DNA of 64,000 bases from Nitrospirota bacterium (GTDB taxonomy: Bacteria > Nitrospirota > Nitrospiria > Nitrospirales > Nitrospiraceae), in assembly GCA_030682135.1 (NCBI GenBank), contig JAUXQT010000030.1:1-64000 (forward strand), in the 5' to 3' direction. The position numbers were made by a program, and so were the translations under genes. The first letter of the stretch is position 1. The number at the start of each line of letters is the position of its first letter. The notes beneath the pieces were generated by a model. It made no database searches. It saw only the letters and a program-made list of their open reading frames with translations, and was not told the DNA's origin. Shown piece by piece: positions 50,841 to 59,008 of this stretch.

Positions 50841-51482
50841 ATGCTGACAGCAATTGGCGACGTCATGCGGCGCGTGTATGAGCGGGGCTGGATTACGACG
50901 AGAGACGGAAACATCAGCATGCGGAAGCGCGAGGGGAAGTATCTCTACATTACCCCCTCGGGGTGGCGGAAGACCATTGTGCATCCCGAGCATGTCGTGC
51001 GGATTCAAATCGTGTCCGATCCGCTGACTGGCACACTGATTCCCAAGGTCCAAGAAGGGCAGCAACCATCCGGTGAACTCTGGATGCACTGGAACTTACA
51101 ACGCGACACGAAGAAAACTCGAACCGTTGTGCATGTCCATGCCACACACATCGTGGCTGCCATCTATGCGGGCTGCGACCTGCAGGCGGTCAGCGCCGAG
51201 TTCCCTGAAATCTCGCGCTACACCAGAGTGGGGCCAACGGTGCCCGCCTTGCCGGCCCTGTCGCGTGAATTGGCAGACGTGACGGCTGAATGCTTCGACA
51301 TCGGGAAGGACGGGGCTCTGGCGTTCGATATCGTGGGGCAAGCCAACCATGGCGTCTGTGCGGTGGCGACCGATCCCTGGGCCGCTTACGAACATATCGA
51401 GCGCCTCGATCACATTTGCGAAATTGTCCTCAAGTCCGGTGTGCACCGCACAATGCGTGCAAATACATCTGCCGCGGCCTAA
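50841..51482 (+). CDS. Class II aldolase/adducin-family protein
   Basis: Class II aldolases such as fuculose-1-phosphate aldolase bind zinc through a HxH pair and another His. In the 213-residue protein: ERGWITTRDGNISMRKREGK near residue 13, PSGELWMH near 77, and VVHVHATHIVAAIYAG near 98, with a distal His in GQANHGVCAVATDPWAAYEH near 169. The sugar phosphate substrate is unknown. AATGGAGC precedes the ATG. Confidence 0.88.
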   Translation: MLTAIGDVMRRVYERGWITTRDGNISMRKREGKYLYITPSGWRKTIVHPEHVVRIQIVSDPLTGTLIPKVQEGQQPSGELWMHWNLQRDTKKTRTVVHVHATHIVAAIYAGCDLQAVSAEFPEISRYTRVGPTVPALPALSRELADVTAECFDIGKDGALAFDIVGQANHGVCAVATDPWAAYEHIERLDHICEIVLKSGVHRTMRANTSAAA

Positions 51483-51916
51483 GGAACCTCCCCCTACTCT
51501 GAAGGCCCACCCCGGGCCAATCGTGAAGCCTACCCCTTGGTTCGTCGTTCGTCTCTCGTCCGAAGAAAAGAGCATATGGCGCATGGCTTATAGCTGAAAG
51601 CATCCCCATAGGGTACCAACCGGATTGTCTTTGCCCGTGCTATACGCCATGCGCATTCGCTCCGTCCTCCCACGATAGACCCTTCACGCTTTACGAACGA
51701 CGCGTCCCTCTCTTGCCATACGCTATAGGCCATCAGCTCCTTGCGCCCCAGCCCATCAGCCATCAGCTCTTCTCTTCCTTCTGGCCAGGAGGGCTGGACC
51801 AGACCGCCTCTGAACCAGTAGAATGCACGATCCGCTTTTCCTTCCCCCCTGGCCTCATAGGCTCGTTGGAAACGGTACGACTCGAACAGCATCGCCCTTA
51901 ACGTGAAGGAATTATC
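51483..51916. repeat. Intergenic repeat cluster, family C
   Basis: These 434 bases hold several units in both orientations: GCGCATGGCTTATAGCTGAA near 51580, ACGCTATAGGCCATCAGCTC near 51722 and AGCCCATCAGCCATCAGCTC near 51750. Also AGCATATGGCGCATGGC. No gene was found. The frame of about 120 codons on the minus strand here is built from the repeats. The last bases GTGAAGGAATT form the ychF ribosome-binding site. Confidence 0.7.
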
Positions 51917-53008
51917 ATGAGTGTGAAATGCGGAATCGTCGGACTACCCAACGTCGGTAAGTCGACCCTCTTCAATGCGCTGACCAAGTCTGGGATCGCA
52001 GCAGACAACTACCCCTTCTGCACCATCGAGCCGAACGTCGGCATCGTGGAAGTGCCGGATGCGCGAATGCAGGCGCTGGCCGACATCGTCAAGCCGCAGA
52101 GGATGCAATATGCCACCACCGAGTTTGTCGACATCGCAGGCCTGGTCGCCGGAGCCTCGAAGGGTGAAGGCTTAGGCAACCAGTTCCTCGCCAACATTCG
52201 TGAAACCGACGGGATCGTCAATGTCGTGCGCTGTTTCGAGGACGATAACGTGGTGCACGTGGCCGGCAAGGTCGATCCGATTTCCGACATTGCGACCATC
52301 ATTACGGAATTGGCACTGGCAGACCTCACCACCGTAGAGAAATCCCAGGAGCGCAACCTCAAGCTCATACGAGCCGGGAATAAAGATGCGGTGAAGCTGG
52401 GCGAAATCCTGGAACAAGTCGCGATCTGCCTGAACCAGGGCAAGCCGGCCCGCACGATGAAACTGGATGCGGCTCAGATGGCCTTATTGAAACCGTTGTG
52501 CCTACTGACCATCAAGCCTGTCATGTACGTGGCCAACGTGGCCGAAAAGGGATTTGCGAATAATCCCCTCCTCACCCGTATGGAAGAATTCGCCGCACGC
52601 GAAGGGGCGCCGGTCGTCGCCATTTGCGCGGCACTGGAGTCGGAAATCTCCGGGCTGTCGGACGAAGAGAAGCTGGAATTCCTGACCGATGCCGGCATGG
52701 CCGAGCCGGGGCTCAACCGTCTGATTCGCGCGGCCTACCAATTGTTGGGCCTGCAAACCTACTTTACTGCAGGCGTGAAAGAAGTCCGTGCCTGGACCAT
52801 TCATATCGGCGATACGGCCCCACAAGCCGCCGGCGTCATCCACGGCGATTTCGAGAAAGGCTTCATCCGAGCGGAAGTGATCGGCTACGACGACTTCATC
52901 GCTTGCAAGGGCGAAGCGGGTGCGAAGGAAAAAGGGAAGATGCGGCTGGAAGGCAAGGAGTACGTGGTCCAGAATGGCGATGTCATGCACTTCCGCTTCA
53001 ACGTCTAA
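51917..53008 (+). CDS. ychF: Redox-regulated ATPase YchF
   Basis: YchF is an Obg-related GTPase-fold ATPase found in nearly all bacteria and implicated in stress response. The 363-residue protein has G1 [18 protein letters not shown] near residue 8, [13 protein letters not shown]3 [20 protein letters not shown] near 70, and the NVAE motif at the G4 position, which explains the ATP preference. The C-terminal TGS-like domain ends [25 protein letters not shown] precedes the ATG. A VF530-type gene follows in 9 bases. Confidence 0.97.
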   Translation: MSVKCGIVGLPNVGKSTLFNALTKSGIAADNYPFCTIEPNVGIVEVPDARMQALADIVKPQRMQYATTEFVDIAGLVAGASKGEGLGNQFLANIRETDGIVNVVRCFEDDNVVHVAGKVDPISDIATIITELALADLTTVEKSQERNLKLIRAGNKDAVKLGEILEQVAICLNQGKPARTMKLDAAQMALLKPLCLLTIKPVMYVANVAEKGFANNPLLTRMEEFAAREGAPVVAICAALESEISGLSDEEKLEFLTDAGMAEPGLNRLIRAAYQLLGLQTYFTAGVKEVRAWTIHIGDTAPQAAGVIHGDFEKGFIRAEVIGYDDFIACKGEAGAKEKGKMRLEGKEYVVQNGDVMHFRFNV

Positions 53009-53017
53009 CCTTCGCTC

Positions 53018-53251
53018 ATGAGCCAGCCACCCCCCATCTCTCACCCCCGCGATCCCTTGCATGGGATCACGCTCGAAACCATCATCAAGGAACTGGTCGA
53101 GAAGTATGGCTGGGAGGAGATGGGGAAACGCGTTCCGATCCGCTGCTTTCTCCACGATCCTAGCGTGAAGTCCAGCCTCACCTTTCTCCGAAAAACGCCT
53201 TGGGCACGAGAGCGGGTTGAAGGCTGGTATATCGCATATAAAGATATGTGA
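53018..53251 (+). CDS. VF530-family (DUF2132) DNA-binding-like protein
   Basis: The 77-residue protein [20 protein letters not shown] then [20 protein letters not shown] and [20 protein letters not shown] matches VF530/DUF2132, a small helical family structurally similar to DNA-binding SRCAP-like folds. Function unknown. It follows ychF with a 9-base gap, so it is probably in the same transcript. Confidence 0.88.
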   Translation: MSQPPPISHPRDPLHGITLETIIKELVEKYGWEEMGKRVPIRCFLHDPSVKSSLTFLRKTPWARERVEGWYIAYKDM

Positions 53252-53310
53252 GCGACGGTTGCCGACTCCCTCGACTTACATCATTCAACACACAGAGGAT
53301 CCACCATTCC

Positions 53311-53871
53311 ATGGCCTCGAACGCGACCATCTACAAGGCAACGTTGCAGATCTCCGACATGGACCGCCAGTACTATGGGGACCATTCGCTGACCCTGGCG
53401 CGCCATCCATCCGAAACCGACGAGCGCATGATGGTGCGGCTGCTGGCCTTTGCCCTCCATGGACATGACGCCTTGTCGTTCGGCCGGGGGGTGAGCACCG
53501 AAGAGGAGCCGGCACTCTGGCTCAAGGATCTGACCGGCGCCATCGACCTCTGGATCGAAGTGGGGCAACCCGATGAGAAATCCATACGCCAGGCTTGCGG
53601 CCGCGCACAACAGGTCTACCTCTATACCTATGGCGGTCGTGGCGCCGATCAATGGTGGGAGAAAAATCTGGCCACACTTGCACGGTTGACGAATTTAACC
53701 GTGATGAATCTTCCGCTCGACGGGAGCCGTGCCTTAGCTCAACTGGCCATGCCCAGCATGCAACTGCAATGCACCATTCAAGAAGGACAGATCTGGATGG
53801 CGAACGGAGAGCATACGGTGCAGCTGGAATTGACCCTGTTGAAACAGCCGGCCACTCCATCTGGACGATAA
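53311..53871 (+). CDS. YaeQ-family protein
   Basis: YaeQ has a fold close to PD-(D/E)xK nucleases; its role is poorly understood. The 186-residue protein starts MASNATIYKATLQISDMDRQ and has ALSFGRGVSTEEEPALWLKD near residue 54 and IDLWIEVGQPDEKSIRQACG near 74, where acidic residues and Lys may form the active site. The ATG at 53311 has AGAGGAT ahead of it. Followed by the SUI1 gene after 13 bases. Confidence 0.88.
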   Translation: MASNATIYKATLQISDMDRQYYGDHSLTLARHPSETDERMMVRLLAFALHGHDALSFGRGVSTEEEPALWLKDLTGAIDLWIEVGQPDEKSIRQACGRAQQVYLYTYGGRGADQWWEKNLATLARLTNLTVMNLPLDGSRALAQLAMPSMQLQCTIQEGQIWMANGEHTVQLELTLLKQPATPSGR

Positions 53872-53884
53872 TGCGGGTGTCGCG

Positions 53885-54280
53885 ATGAAGGACAAGAAAC
53901 GCGTCGCTACCAGTGGTGAACCAATCCTCTGGAAGAGTCCATTTGCAACCCTGACGAGCATGGACCTCCCTTTGGCTCCAGCAGGCAAGACCCCTGTCGC
54001 AACAGGCGACGTCGCGCCTCCCTCACAGAAAAAAAGCCGTGGGCGGGTGGATATCATTCGCCAAACCGCGCACCGGGGCGGGAAGACTGTGACGGTCGTC
54101 ACGGGTTTCACCGGCATCAGTCTAGCCGAGAAAGAGACCCTTGCGAAAGACATGCAGAAAGCCTGTGGCGCCGGAGGCACAGTGAAGGAGGGCCGGATCG
54201 AAATGCAGGGGGATCAACGAGACACCGTCTTCCGCATCTTGACCAATGCCGGATTTCGACCGGTGTTTGCGGGAGGATGA
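53885..54280 (+). CDS. SUI1/YciH-family translation initiation factor-like protein
   Basis: Bacterial YciH is a homologue of eIF1 that can edit initiation complexes. The 131-residue protein has a basic linker (PPSQKKSRGRVDIIRQTAH) and the SUI1 domain KTVTVVTGFTGISLAEKETL then KACGAGGTVKEGRIEMQGD and the terminal ILTNAGFRPVFAGG. The GxGGTVK-type loop is typical. The first 45 residues are variable. The gene starts 13 bases after yaeQ. Confidence 0.9.
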   Translation: MKDKKRVATSGEPILWKSPFATLTSMDLPLAPAGKTPVATGDVAPPSQKKSRGRVDIIRQTAHRGGKTVTVVTGFTGISLAEKETLAKDMQKACGAGGTVKEGRIEMQGDQRDTVFRILTNAGFRPVFAGG

Positions 54281-54541
54281 CAGCTGTGGCGCGATACAGG
54301 CGGGACGAGCGGGAGGGGCGAGACGAGAGAAGATTCGAGGGCAGATTCTTGCAGCTTCGAACATCATACCTTGGCTCAGGCCTAACACGATTCTCTACCT
54401 ATCTCGCGTGTCTCGATTTTCCCGCGCTTCACGCGCGCCCACGCTTTCCTCGATTGACTTCCTCCCCCGTCCACGGTACAGGATGCACCATTATTCTGAC
54501 AGCGCGTACTCACGCCTCATCCATCACTGAAAGGCCACCGC

Positions 54542-54718
54542 ATGAAAAACGTCGAGATGACCATTGCAGGGACCATATTGACCATCAAAGTCGACCTATC
54601 CAAAGAGTTCGGGCCCTCGGCTTCGGGGAAAACAATTATCATCGCCTCAACAGAGGGGAATGTGACCATTCCTGAACGAGAAGAAAAAGTCGGACTGAAC
54701 GTCTACCGGAAAAAATAA
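54542..54718 (+). CDS. Small protein of unknown function (58 aa)
   Basis: MKNVEMTIAGTILTIKVDLS is followed by KTIIIASTEGNVTIPEREEK and ends NVYRKK. It is beta-rich with alternating hydrophobic residues, in the style of a small barrel or edge-strand protein. A weak GAAAGG is 8 bases ahead. I do not know the family. The coding looks genuine: codon use is regular and the length is short. Confidence 0.62.
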   Translation: MKNVEMTIAGTILTIKVDLSKEFGPSASGKTIIIASTEGNVTIPEREEKVGLNVYRKK

Positions 54719-55091
54719 TCGAGGCATCGACTCGCACAGACCTCTCAGGACATGAGGCCCAATAGTCCCCCCTCTATACCCACTCACCGGGCACGACTGT
54801 CTCCTCCGTTCAGACGTCGAAAGTCTTCGACATCATCTTCATGACAGCTGAAGCCTCACCTGGTGCGGACTTGAAAACAGGATTCTGCACTGAAGGAATG
54901 ATGACCAGCGCGAGATGATCGGTACGGCAAGCCGATGGGGTGAGCGAACAGGATCACGGCAATACAGGCGAGTACAGGCTGGAAACAATGGCCCCAGCGC
55001 GCAACCATCGACGTGCGCGGCATGCGGCTAACGCACGCCGATGGACGCAGCGGGTGTGGCTTCGGCCAGAACGGCCGAAACACAGACGGTC
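54719..55091. other. Intergenic stretch, no gene seen
   Basis: 373 bases without a recognisable gene. The minus-strand frame in it (Pro/Ser-rich) has no family resemblance. Its right end meets the stop of the small Lys-rich gene. Confidence 0.5.
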
Positions 55092-55187
55092 TTACTTCTT
55101 CTTGGCAACCTTGGCGGCGCGCTTTTCCTTCACCGTCGTGGCAGGTTTCTTCTTGGTATTTTTCTTCTGTGTCATGCCCTTAGCCAT
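55092..55187 (-). CDS. 31-residue Lys-rich basic peptide
   Basis: MAKGMTQKKNTKKKPATTVK and then EKRAAKVAKKK, over one-third Lys. An ATG at 55187 has AGAGGAGAGACTCC ahead of it, a strong ribosome-binding site, which supports real translation. The composition resembles short histone-H1-like or AlgP-like tails, and could bind nucleic acid. It has no hydrophobic segment. Function unknown. Confidence 0.65.
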   Translation of the reverse strand: MAKGMTQKKNTKKKPATTVKEKRAAKVAKKK

Positions 55188-55389
55188 GGAGTCTCTCCTC
55201 TGATATGTGGATGAGTCATGTGGGACCACGATGCAGTCGCCACCCCCTCTTCATACCCCAATTACAAAAAAATTGGAATAGGGCCGGCAACCTGCTCTCG
55301 CCGGTTGACTTCGCTTCCTGCCCCCTGTACAGCTTGCATCATTCGAAGAATCTGTCCATCCGACAGCAGGATGCATCAGGAGGAGCGTG

Positions 55390-55644
55390 ATGGGAAATCC
55401 AGAGGGCAATAAAGAGCGTGAGGCGTTTGCCGATGCAATCAACCGTGCCGCATTCAGCAGCGAACGTGTGCTGTTGCGCCGACGTGGCCGAGCGGTCGCC
55501 GCGGTCGTGCCCATCGAGGACCTGCGACTCCTGGAGGCGCTCGAAAACCGTATCGATCTTGTCGATGCCCGAGCCGCGTTAGCCCAGGCCAACAAGAAAG
55601 GCGCTCAGTCGCTCGACGTGATCCTGAAAGAATTGGGGCTCTGA
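55390..55644 (+). CDS. Phd/YefM-type antitoxin
   Basis: The 84-residue protein has FADAINRAAFSSERVLLRRR then GRAVAAVVPIEDLRLLEALE, the N-terminal DNA-binding and dimerisation pattern of Phd/YefM (the VLLxRxGxxVAxxVPxxD core). The tail NKKGAQSLDVILKELGL would cover the toxin. AGGAGGAGC precedes the ATG at 55390 (a GTG at 55387 is less likely). The toxin follows after 9 bases. Confidence 0.88.
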   Translation: MGNPEGNKEREAFADAINRAAFSSERVLLRRRGRAVAAVVPIEDLRLLEALENRIDLVDARAALAQANKKGAQSLDVILKELGL

Positions 55645-55653
55645 TACGACCAA

Positions 55654-55914
55654 ATGATCTCCGCCATTCTCCTCGCCCCACCAGCCGAACAACAACTCAG
55701 AGCCGTTGAGAAACCGCTTCGGAAGGCCCTCGTGAAATGGCTCAATGCCATGAAGAACCATCCGCGCCCCCCAGGCGTCACCACGCTTGAAGGCGAAGAC
55801 CATCTCTATCGAGTCCGCGATGGCGACTACCGGATTATCTACGCAATCCGCGATAACAATCTCGTCGTGCTCGCCATCAAGCATAGCGTTCGGACACCGG
55901 TCTCTCGATCCTGA
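55654..55914 (+). CDS. RelE/ParE-superfamily toxin
   Basis: The 86-residue protein reads ILLAPPAEQQLRAVEKPLRK, then GVTTLEGEDHLYRVRDGDYRIIYAIRDNNLVVLAIKH. The YRVRxGxYRIIYxI pattern is the core RelE strand, with the Arg and Tyr that act on mRNA. It follows its Phd/YefM-like antitoxin with a 9-base gap, the usual order. Confidence 0.9.
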   Translation: MISAILLAPPAEQQLRAVEKPLRKALVKWLNAMKNHPRPPGVTTLEGEDHLYRVRDGDYRIIYAIRDNNLVVLAIKHSVRTPVSRS

Positions 55915-56098
55915 AGGACTTCGCTCACCCAACGTTCTCATCAACACCACGCTGGCAGAGTTTCAGCGGAGACCTGCTCCATCGGCCATTGAACAGCAGG
56001 GGTACTCTTCAAGTCATCAATGTGACTACGGAAACAGTGGTGATATGAAAATCCCTTGAAATGCCGGGAAGCTTGGATTGAAACGTGAAGAGAATCAG

Positions 56099-56223
56099 CA
56101 GGATGCTCAAAAAGGCCGTCCAGCAAGGCCGCAGCCGATGAAAGCATCCGAGGCGTAGCCTTTAGGCTACGTTGAGGATGCGTTCGAGGTGAGAACGCCG
56201 CTGGCGGACTTTTTCAGCATCCG
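56099..56223. repeat. Palindromic stop-codon-flanking element, family A, copy 6
   Basis: On the minus strand it begins after the TAG of the methyltransferase as CGGATGCTGAAAAAGTCCGC. The far arm is GGCCTTTTTGAGCATCCTG, and the core GCGTAGCCTTTAGGCTACG. Confidence 0.9.
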
Positions 56224-57408
56224 CTAGTGTTCGCCGCTGGCAATCTCTCGATAGTACAACTCCAGCATGACCCTGCTGGCTGGTTCGACAAGCACCAACT
56301 GGCGTTGATCCAAGGTGTTGGCGCAATAGAGATAGATCCCCTCCGATGCCTGCCCAAGCTCGACATGCAGTTGACGTCCATCCGGCTCCTGCCTCGTCGT
56401 CTCGTGAAGGACCTTCTTCTCGCGCAATTGTTCCCAGACGATCTGTGCAGAAGACCAATGGTTCTCATAGAGCGGCGCGTCAGGATCGGCTGAGCCTGAT
56501 TCCAGCTTCGTTGGATCGAACGAACAACCTTCGTCTGGCTCTGGCGTTTCATCCCAATGAAGGGGATGCGATATTCCCCTCCCCAACAGATACAGAGGGC
56601 CATCGTCGGCAACTTCTTCGACGAGCCGGTAGCGAATCAATTCCGGCTGCTCGATGAGGTCAAACCCTCGTGCAGCCACAGCCCGTTGCAACGGGACTCG
56701 CCTCGCCAGCTGACGGGTTTTCTCAAATAGGATCATGCGCCCATTGATCGAGAGCTGCATGCTCAGGCAATCAAGCCTCGCACCAATTCCTGTTCGCCCC
56801 TCGAAATCAGCCTGCTGATGCCCCTCGCTGCCACGCTCGAAGGTGGTCCAACTGCGACTGGGAATACCAGGGTCCTGTTCCGTTTGTACCAGGGCATGCG
56901 TGGCAAGGATCAGATCATAGGAGGAATTGGAAGCGGTGTGGTCGAGATCGAGACAGTCGAACAGCACATTGGTCAGGCCCAACGCCTGCGCTCGCTCCCG
57001 CGCACGTTCAATCGAGACCGGTGAGCGATCGATTCCGACGAAGGTCTTGTCGGGATGCTGCTTTGCATAGAACGTCGTGAGGATGCCGACCCCACAGCCC
57101 ACATCCAGGACGGACCGGGCCCCACCGATACGATCCGCGACGCGAAGACCGATGGCGAGATAATAGTCGTACCGCTGACTATACAGAACCGGCAGGATAT
57201 TCGGATGGGCTGTGGCATCGTAGAATGCGATCTCGTCGGCAGCAGATCCGCGACGTTTCTGTTCCACCTGCCGATGTAATGTTGTGAGGTCTTCGGAAGA
57301 GAGCGTCTCCCGCTGCCACTGAAAATAGGCCTCGTCCGAGGTGAACTGCCGGAGACCCCACCAGGCCAGGTGTGAATGGAGCGATGGCAACCGTGAGTCG
57401 TTGGTCAT
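56224..57408 (-). CDS. Class I SAM-dependent methyltransferase (fused with unknown C-terminal half)
   Basis: The protein has 394 residues. The methyltransferase domain is about residues 60-240, with the SAM site SVLDVGCGVGILTTFYAKQH and the acidic FVGIDRSPVSIERARERAQA following. The motif VLFDCLDLDHTASNSSYDLI closes motif II. The C-terminal 150 residues are unusual: acidic, with PDEGCSFDPTKLESGS, then YLYCANTLDQRQLVLVEPAS, which I cannot assign. The ATG at 57408 has GAGG ahead of it. The stop is followed directly by family A copy 6. Confidence 0.82.
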   Translation of the reverse strand: MTNDSRLPSLHSHLAWWGLRQFTSDEAYFQWQRETLSSEDLTTLHRQVEQKRRGSAADEIAFYDATAHPNILPVLYSQRYDYYLAIGLRVADRIGGARSVLDVGCGVGILTTFYAKQHPDKTFVGIDRSPVSIERARERAQALGLTNVLFDCLDLDHTASNSSYDLILATHALVQTEQDPGIPSRSWTTFERGSEGHQQADFEGRTGIGARLDCLSMQLSINGRMILFEKTRQLARRVPLQRAVAARGFDLIEQPELIRYRLVEEVADDGPLYLLGRGISHPLHWDETPEPDEGCSFDPTKLESGSADPDAPLYENHWSSAQIVWEQLREKKVLHETTRQEPDGRQLHVELGQASEGIYLYCANTLDQRQLVLVEPASRVMLELYYREIASGEH

Positions 57409-57423
57409 GAATGCAGCCTCGGC

Positions 57424-57546
57424 GCGCCTGCTCAACAGGTTTTCCAGCGAGGCCGCAGGCGAGTCGAAATCGGAGGCGTACCCTTGGGGTACGTTGAGGA
57501 TTTCGATGAGCCGAGAACGAAGCTGGAGAGCCTGTTCAGCAGGCGC
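57424..57546. repeat. Palindromic stop-codon-flanking element, family A, copy 7
   Basis: This is a variant: after the TAG of the ProA-like gene the element begins GCGCCTGCTGAACAGGCTCT and the far arm is CCTGCTCAACAGGTTTTCC. The core GGCGTACCCTTGGGGTACG and TTGAGGATTTCGATGAGCCG match the other copies. Confidence 0.82.
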
Positions 57547-58911
57547 CTATGGCCGCTTCAGCATGATCGCGTCAAAATACGTCTCCGGCACCGGGTGCGG
57601 GAAACGCAACTGACCTGAGCCGAACGACACATACTTTTCGCAGGTCAATTGCTCAAGTCCAATCGGCCCCTTGGCATGGAGGCGCGAGCCGCTGAGCCCG
57701 ATATCGGCGCCCATCCCGTAGCTGTCGCCGGCATTGAGCCGGGACGACGCATTCACGAAGACGGCGCTGGCATCCACTTCGCGTGTGAACCGCATGGCCG
57801 ACTCATAACTCGTCGTCGCGATCACGGCAGTGAGGCAGGGGCCATGCGCCACGATATGCGCCAAGGCCTCATCCAGGTTCGCCACCATTTTGACCGCCAG
57901 CACAGGTCCCTGGAATTGAGTCTGCCAATCTTCCTCCTTGGCCGGAATGATGGAGGCATGTCCGGTCATCGCCATTTGCCCCATCAAAGCCATCGTCTTG
58001 GGGCAGGCTCGAACCTCGACCTTGAACTCTTCGAGCAGGCGGTTGATCAATGGAGGAAGAAACTGTCGCCCGATGACCTGCTGCACCAGCAACGTGTCCA
58101 TCGAATTCGACGCAATGGCCTTCTGCACTTTGGAACTAATCGCCACGTTTTGCGCCATCGGCATATCGGTGTCGGCATCCACATACATATGAGTGAGTCC
58201 GCCGTCGTTGCAGAGCACCGGCATCTTGGCCTGTTCGACCACGGCTTTGCGGAGACCGGCCCCGCCACGCGGGATAATCGCATCGAGACTCTTGCCGGAC
58301 CGGATCAGCTCGACCGCCACCTCTTTCTCAGGGCGGTCGATGATGATCCATGCGCCGGCCGGCACCCCGTTCGCTTCCGCAGCTTCGCGCAGTCCTGTCC
58401 CGATCGCCTGTTGCGTCAGCCCCCATTCCGGCGCGCCACGAAACACACAGAGATTTCCCGATTTAAAGCAGAGCGCAATCGACTCCACCGTAATGAGAGG
58501 ACTTAGTTCTGAGATGACGCCGATGACGCCGATCGGAACACGCACACGGCTGACTTGCAGTCCGTCCGGCCGTTCCCAGCGAGACGTCACGGCACCGACC
58601 GGGTCTGGCAAGTCTGCGATCATGCGAAGCCGCTCAACCATCTCCTTGATATCGTCTGGCGTCATACGTAAACGGGCGACGGCCGCTTTCATCCGATCTT
58701 TCATAACGTCGGCTTCATAAGACTTCCCGACCGCATCCACATCTTTCTCATTCGCCGCCAGAATGATGTCTTCGTCAGCCGCCAATCGATCCGCCATTGC
58801 GCGTAGCGCTTTCTCTTTTACAGGGCCGGAGAGCAATGCAAGATGACGAACAGTATTGCGACATTCTTTCAATATCTTATCGATGTATAGCTTAACCGGA
58901 AGCTCAGGCAT
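57547..58911 (-). CDS. ProA-like gamma-glutamyl-phosphate-reductase-family protein lacking the catalytic Cys
   Basis: The aldehyde-dehydrogenase fold of ProA makes glutamate semialdehyde for proline. The 454-residue protein has the family hallmarks: RVPIGVIGVISELSPLITVE near residue 125, SGNLCVFRGAPEWGL near 151, LDAIIPRGGAGLRK near 209, and C-terminal FVNASSRLNAGDSYGMGADI, with LHAKGPIGLEQLTCEKYV following. Where ProA has QRPxTCN with the active-site Cys (Cys255 in the Thermotoga enzyme as I recall), this has KVQKAIASN: Ser at 268. Another conserved Cys, in GxCHxYVD, is Thr240. Probably a paralogue with changed or lost activity. ATG 58911 is chosen over a longer frame. Confidence 0.8.
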   Translation of the reverse strand: MPELPVKLYIDKILKECRNTVRHLALLSGPVKEKALRAMADRLAADEDIILAANEKDVDAVGKSYEADVMKDRMKAAVARLRMTPDDIKEMVERLRMIADLPDPVGAVTSRWERPDGLQVSRVRVPIGVIGVISELSPLITVESIALCFKSGNLCVFRGAPEWGLTQQAIGTGLREAAEANGVPAGAWIIIDRPEKEVAVELIRSGKSLDAIIPRGGAGLRKAVVEQAKMPVLCNDGGLTHMYVDADTDMPMAQNVAISSKVQKAIASNSMDTLLVQQVIGRQFLPPLINRLLEEFKVEVRACPKTMALMGQMAMTGHASIIPAKEEDWQTQFQGPVLAVKMVANLDEALAHIVAHGPCLTAVIATTSYESAMRFTREVDASAVFVNASSRLNAGDSYGMGADIGLSGSRLHAKGPIGLEQLTCEKYVSFGSGQLRFPHPVPETYFDAIMLKRP

Positions 58912-59008
58912 TTTAAACCTCGTGAGACGTAAAACATGACCCAACACGATCCATACAGCAGAACGAACGAGCGACTATACCATGCGTTTTTTCTGACAGT
59001 AAACAGGA

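Noticed and set aside
51530-51892. A 120-codon minus-strand frame upstream of ychF
   Set aside because: It is built from family C repeat units (SYK, LMAYSVWQ repeats) and has no gene-like features.
23606-57546. Calling the family A elements integron cassette attC sites
   Set aside because: The conserved attC core bases were not found, the gene orientations are mixed, and no integron integrase lies in the window. It is kept as a testable alternative only.
57547-58911. Assigning the gene symbol proA outright
   Set aside because: The catalytic Cys is absent, so function is doubtful.
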